From the NCBI GenBank assembly GCA_029945375.1, contig CM057061.1, forward strand, positions 1,612,001 to 1,676,000: DNA of 64,000 bases, in the 5' to 3' direction. Source of the stretch: Agaricus subrufescens (Eukaryota; Basidiomycota; Agaricomycetes; Agaricales; Agaricaceae). How positions within the stretch are numbered: position 1 is the stretch's first letter; each line of letters starts with the position of its first letter. The notes beneath the pieces were generated by a model. That model ran no database searches and was not told the origin of the DNA. It saw only the letters and a program-made list of their open reading frames with translations. Below, in pieces: positions 59,901-64,000 of this stretch. The translations under genes were made by a program, and so were the position numbers.

Positions 59901-60201
59901 GGGAGACAGAACCCCTGGTTTTGGTTCGTCGGCCGTCCCGAAGGCATGTCCTCCAACAAGTGGACAATAGAACGTGCATGTTATTCTTCTTTGGATTCCA
60001 CCGTTATTGAGTTCACTCCTAGTGAAACGCATACAATGGTATCGTGAAAAGGCAATGGTAGACAGGCTCCGAGAAGAACTTGAAATACTAGAGGAGGAAT
60101 TTCTTCGAACACATTGCTCCTTTATGCGAATGGATGAAGTATGGAGGGAACTGGCAACTTTGAATAGGGGCATAAAAGGTTATTTGGCTTATGCTTCATG
60201 A
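56918..60201 (+). pseudogene. KDZ-family transposase with CxC2-type cysteine cluster, decayed
   Basis: Multi-exon gene starting MSNVVRHSLDP. An N-terminal cysteine cluster (CLDCFTYCPVCSSC with HPFHRIQKWTG) is followed by the CxC2-type block (GHQGDRCPN, VHTNGIHTCKILYCHC), then RIWCHLM, LFISADGNFRL, GYFVEE and QCARHGF. The KDZ core shows YDIWCQYHIN, IPKMHINGHNIEC and GEGIESTWAEQN, and a C-terminal coiled coil (REELEILEEEFL) ends at 60201. In-frame breaks include the TGA at 58602-58604 just before QRWISVSYDI, a TAA near 58508 and stops near 60000-60045. It is distinct from the transposase at 11197, which has a different cysteine cluster. Inactive. Confidence 0.85.
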
Positions 60202-61246
60202 CAGGCAAACATGTATGCAAAATATGCCGCTAATTGCAGGTCACAATGGAAGGCATAAGTTATTGTTGTCTGGCCCTGAAAGATTTAACTGACCCTTTAT
60301 GATCAGGTAATAGTGTGGCAATGATAATGTTTAATTTCTTTTAATAGGATCATATCTTCTCCTCACACAACTCATCCCTCACTACTCGAGATGTCGAAAA
60401 ATGGGCCCCCCTTTTGATTGTCATGAATAGATGTGGCCGCCAGCACTTCGAGCACTCTTGAAGTACTATATATGATGTACTCATTGTTCACCGCTTACCA
60501 GCAGTGGCAAAGTATAGGTCGCGTCAATGGCGACCAATCAGGATAGGAAAGAGAAAGTTGAGTCTTACATACCATAATTGCCCACGAGAACATTTGTCTG
60601 ATTTATTAAGTGAGAACCAAAACAGGCGGCTTTCTTCTGCAACCAGCACCACCCCATCCCGCTGTCACACATTGCCATGGCACATCAACAAACAACACTC
60701 ACTGTTCATATGTATAATGAAACCCTCAAGAGGAAGAGCCTCAAGAAGGAAGGAGTACCGGCCGTTGTTCAGCCGGTTATTTGCGGCATATGGGCTCGAC
60801 CCATGGATTGCAAGGCCCTTTGCAAGGGCTCATCAGGTGAGTTTTTTTAATCTATTCATGATTCCTACTGACTACCTCCATTCTAGCACCGGTATTCATC
60901 GAGCTTTGCACTCACCAAAATCAAACATCGCGATCGACAGCAATGTCTTCTCAAGGTGAGTGTTATGCATTTTTCGTTTATACTTACCGCCCTGACCCTT
61001 CACAGCACACCTCAAGCGGAACTGCGCGTTCAAATTTCTCTTTACGACGGCCAGCATTGCAAGTTTGGCAAGCTCACCATATACCCTGAAGCCGACGACT
61101 TCGAGCTCGACTTCTCTGCAGGGGGTGTATGGCAGCATGGACAAGTAGATGCGATGAGAGTAGGGTTTGTTATACGTCTCGGTGCGTCATTTTTCTATTT
61201 TCAATCGTCTATTGCGCTTACTATGGTATACAATTACATCAGGAAA
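60202..61246. other. Possible small spliced gene; otherwise nothing recognised
   Basis: Plus-strand pieces at about 60718-60837, 60890-60954 and 61005-61140 are separated by plausible 50-nt GT-AG introns (GTGAGT donors), but more than one reading frame can be threaded through them and none matches a family I know. One phase gives an exon reading AELRVQISLYDGQ. Coding status is unresolved. Confidence 0.25.
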
Positions 61247-61650
61247 ATGTTTTAGGCCTTATTCATGCCTTATACGACTTAGTCAACTGTTTAAGGCTTC
61301 CATAAGGCAATGTTGCATAAGCCAGGGTCTAATCTTAACCATGGCTTATGCTTGCCTTAATATTGTTAAGCATAAGTCTGGAGCATAAGTTTGGGTATAA
61401 TGATGTCTGAGATGACTTCATAAAGTTGGTCTAAGGCAGTCTTAAGGTACTTAAGGTACTTAAGTCTGGACCAAGGTTGAGGGATAAGGATGTCAAAGAC
61501 AGCTCAATAAGTTGGTCTTAAGGTATTTTTAAGGTACTTAAGTCTGGTTCAAGGGCGAGGGATAAAGATGTCAAAGACAGCTCAATAAGTCAAGCCTTAA
61601 GGCAGGCCTAAGGTACTTAAGTCCTTTGATAAGGCATGGATCATGGTATG
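61247..61650. repeat. TTAAGG-rich tandem repeat, possibly a MITE
   Basis: Three to four imperfect copies of a roughly 79-bp unit containing GGTACTTAAGTCTGG, GAGGGATAA and GATGTCAAAGACAGC. The block is bounded by inverted CATGCCTTAT (near 61266) and ATAAGGCATG (near 61630). Noncoding, rich in TTAAGG and its complement. No target duplication was identified. Confidence 0.6.
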
Positions 61651-61871
61651 ATAAAATAATATTACACTGCCACATCAATAGCAGTGATAGCAGACCTACA
61701 CTAGTACTTGAGCCTCAAAACTAATCGAAAATTTGTAAAAAAAAAAAACAAGGGGTATAAAGCACCAGCAGAGCAGAAGTTGAATGAGACGGCGCATAGA
61801 GACTGAAGGTGACAGTATAACAATTAAGAGGTGAGCAGGATATGAAAGAGGTAAAAGATATGGTAAAACAA

Positions 61872-64000
61872 TTAGCGACGTCGCGATGAGCCTGCATCTG
61901 GCTGAGAGGAGTAGTGTTTAGTTGAAGAAACTTGAACAAGGGCTTGGGCCTTTCTGCTATGCCTCGCGGGCATACTAGCCGCATCTTGTACCGACGAATG
62001 GAAATGCCCCGATGACACCCCTTCTTGCGTATGAGAGACCAGGCCACGGTCAGAATGCGGGCGGTGTTGAGACACAGCTTGCGAAATCATATGGCACCTG
62101 GTGGACTGGAGGATGATAAGCTGGTGTTAGTATATACATACATTTGAATAAAGGTTCGTACAGTTACCTCGCCGCTGGTGCCAAAAGCCTAAGCATATTT
62201 GTATCAGTGGCGTCAATTTGTGTCAAAGTTAGAGAATCATACCTTTGGGTCGCTCCTTGATACTTGTGGGTCCCAAGAAGACCTCTCCCTACTGGGAAGG
62301 GCAAGCGAGCGATCACGATGATGGCTCGGGGCATGCTGTAAAAGCTTGAAATGTAAGTACCGACATATTAACACAATATTTCTCATACTCACCTCTACAG
62401 CCGGATTATTGGACGCTGAGATGTCACTAGGGTTGGGCTGTTGATACAACAGACATAGAATAGGAGCACGATCAGGGGATGTACCTTTCCATATTAAAGA
62501 AATAGAGGCATACCCTTTTCATAGATGGTGGCCGAGTTCCTTTCACGTGGGGGCCGGGTTTCGAGGACGAAGTATGACTGAATGCAGGAGGGGGTTGAGA
62601 GAGCTGAGATGATGCCCGAGACGATGAAGAAACTTACACGAGATCATGATTTGGTGCGGGAGGTAGGGCTTGCGAACTTGAGGGCTGAGACGCCAACTCG
62701 AATTCATATCAATGATATGATGGTTGATTCAAAGAAAAAAAAATACGAACTTTCAACATCCAGGGCTTGACTAGGGCAGGCTGAAAACCAAGGCTACCAC
62801 TAGTCATGTCAGCGGCGTCATCGAGTAAGTCGTCGTCATCAACCTCCACAACATCTTTGACAGGTTTCTGGACCTTCGGCTTCGCCTTTTCGCGCTTCTG
62901 TAACGCCTTGGTGTGAGGCTCAAGGAGGTCATGGATCTCTACCCAGTTCCATGTCCCTTTCTTGACCTTCGCTCGGATGTTTCGAAGGTAATATTGTGTA
63001 CGCGGTCCCCATTTAGGTTCTGCAAACAAGGCATGACCTTGAGTCTCGATTCCTTTCGCGTTCATCTTCTTTGGAAACTCAATCGCGTGACTTCTGGACC
63101 TTGCGGCTCGATCCATAATTTCGACGGTAAGGTCACGGTCGCTCCAGAGAACGACGGCGCGCTCAACCTGACAAGGCACATATGTGAGAGGAAAGAGAAA
63201 GTGAGGAGTCTGGACACTTACCGCTGCCGCCGCGATCGCGATTGCACCCCACGGCTCATGATTGATTGAGTCGTGGGTCAGTCCTGGCACCCAGGCCTTT
63301 TCGTCGGTAGCAAAGAGGGCGAAGTGCGCACTGAGTACGTGCAAGAATGCATTGCTTTGGAACATACCCTTCGGAGGCTGGAAAACGAGATCACATCAAT
63401 GACTTATCCCTTGATTATTTGACTCACACTTGTGTCAACATCTGCGAACAGGAAACGGCATCCGAGTTGATGCCAATCTGCCCAAGCAACACGGCTCTCA
63501 TCCGAATCACCGAATACTTCCGGCCTACATTCGAAAATCTTGTTGATTGCCCAAATAGCGGTCGACCTGAGCTTTGATTTCCAGTCGCTTATCTTTTGTA
63601 CCAACTAGAAAAAAATATAAAAAACATCCGGGCAATATCAATGTTAGACTCGCCCGTTGATATTCTGCGCTTTTGACTCCAATCATATCACCATCCCGCT
63701 TGAGCGTATAACTGCTCCTAACAGTAGCCCGACAAATAGTCTCCAGGGCATCAACGATAGCGCCTTGACTTTGATTCCAAGGGTCGTCTTGACTTGCAAG
63801 CCAGTTGAAGAACGTCGGCAGTACAAGTGTCTTCCATACATCGACGGGTTGAGTGAGTTCAGTTGGAAGATGCTTGTTCTTGACGCGAACGCGGGCCTTT
63901 GAGTCAGAGGTGGGCTGGTCGATAGATTCAGTTTCAACGGCATTTTCACTCTTCTTCGATCGGCGCTTCGTGCCACTCTTGTTACTGCTGGGTCGAGCTT
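61872..64000 (-). CDS. Large hypothetical protein of a transposon-associated Agaricomycete family (partial)
   Basis: Minus-strand multi-exon gene whose 5' end lies beyond the window. Exons, in coding order, read NKSGTKRRSKKSE (basic), PTELTQPVDVWKTLVLPTFF, then KISDWKSKLRSTA, WHQLGCRFLF, SNAFLHVLSAHFALFATDE, PWGAIAIAAAA, and after a clean GTAAGT intron VERAVVLWSDRD, then YYLRNIRAKVKK. A Lys/Pro-rich and acidic stretch (VDDDDLLDD) leads through further short exons to a Ser-rich C-terminus ending in RRR at 61872. Similar unnamed proteins are abundant near KDZ elements in Agaricomycetes; a resemblance to DUF6532-type proteins is possible but weak. No stop interrupts the exons I followed. Function unknown. 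Confidence 0.6.

Larger units (their letters stand above)
37555..60230. mobile_element. Second KDZ-type transposon, decayed, with nested copia insertions; right end not found
   Basis: Left tip and array (37555-38430) resemble the end at 540-1137. Inside are a minus-strand accessory gene (38659-40744), an Spt5-like gene (43390-56860) and a CxC2-type KDZ transposase (56918-60201), an order comparable with the KDZ element at 2359-15378 (accessory genes on the minus strand facing the left end, transposase facing right). Removing the 10.99-kb copia insertion leaves about 11.7 kb. All its genes carry stops or breaks. I found no matching array or inverted terminus right of 60201, so the right boundary is a guess and may be deleted. 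Confidence 0.6.

Noticed and set aside
1..64000. tRNA, rRNA, snRNA genes and riboswitches
   Set aside because: None recognised by eye on either strand; a covariance-model search would be needed to exclude them.

Overview
The window is nuclear DNA of a filamentous basidiomycete, most likely an Agaricomycete. The evidence is protein genes cut by many introns of about 45-60 nt, STAND/NACHT genes of the fungal type, KDZ (Kyakuja-Dileera-Zisupton) transposases with cysteine-cluster domains, a Ngaro-type tyrosine-recombinase retrotransposon and Ty1/copia elements. The species cannot be named from this sequence. Most of the 64 kb is mobile DNA and host genes broken by it.

Layout. Positions 1-1137 are the end of a transposon lying mostly outside the window: the 3' end of a gene, then an array rich in AATCACGATT. 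It abuts a decayed NACHT fragment (1166-2259). A 13-kb KDZ transposon fills 2359-15378. It has 129-bp terminal inverted repeats, inverted subterminal minisatellite arrays, a seven-exon transposase gene with a continuous reading frame (11197-14312), and two minus-strand companion genes (3864-6096 and 9750-11104). A class B flavin monooxygenase gene (15877-23435, minus) follows and is split by a Ngaro-type element (16799-22457) with the A1-ORFs-B1-A2-B2 repeat layout. At 25448-31899 two near-identical NACHT genes lie in tandem exactly 4,000 bp apart. After them come a 520-bp solo LTR, a NACHT remnant, a short-chain dehydrogenase remnant and a fifth, decayed NACHT copy (35424-37550).

A second KDZ-type transposon begins at about 37555 and carries arrays like those at 540-1137. 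It holds a decayed minus-strand gene related to the one at 3-383, an Spt5-like NGN/KOW gene and a decayed CxC2-type KDZ transposase ending at 60201. A copia element (45415-56404) sits inside the Spt5-like gene, and a younger copia element (46590-52538, TSD GAGGC) sits inside the first. The last 4 kb hold a TTAAGG-rich tandem repeat and a minus-strand gene of a family common around Agaricomycete transposons; it runs off the window.

How the parts relate. The KDZ element at 2359-15378 looks like a complete unit in which transposase and a putative zinc-finger/coiled-coil companion share a 92-bp divergent promoter region and both arrays read the same way inward from their terminus. The NACHT paralogues are a local family with intact and decayed members. 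Decayed genes mostly carry TGA stops, several of them where relatives have CGN, consistent with C-to-T change.
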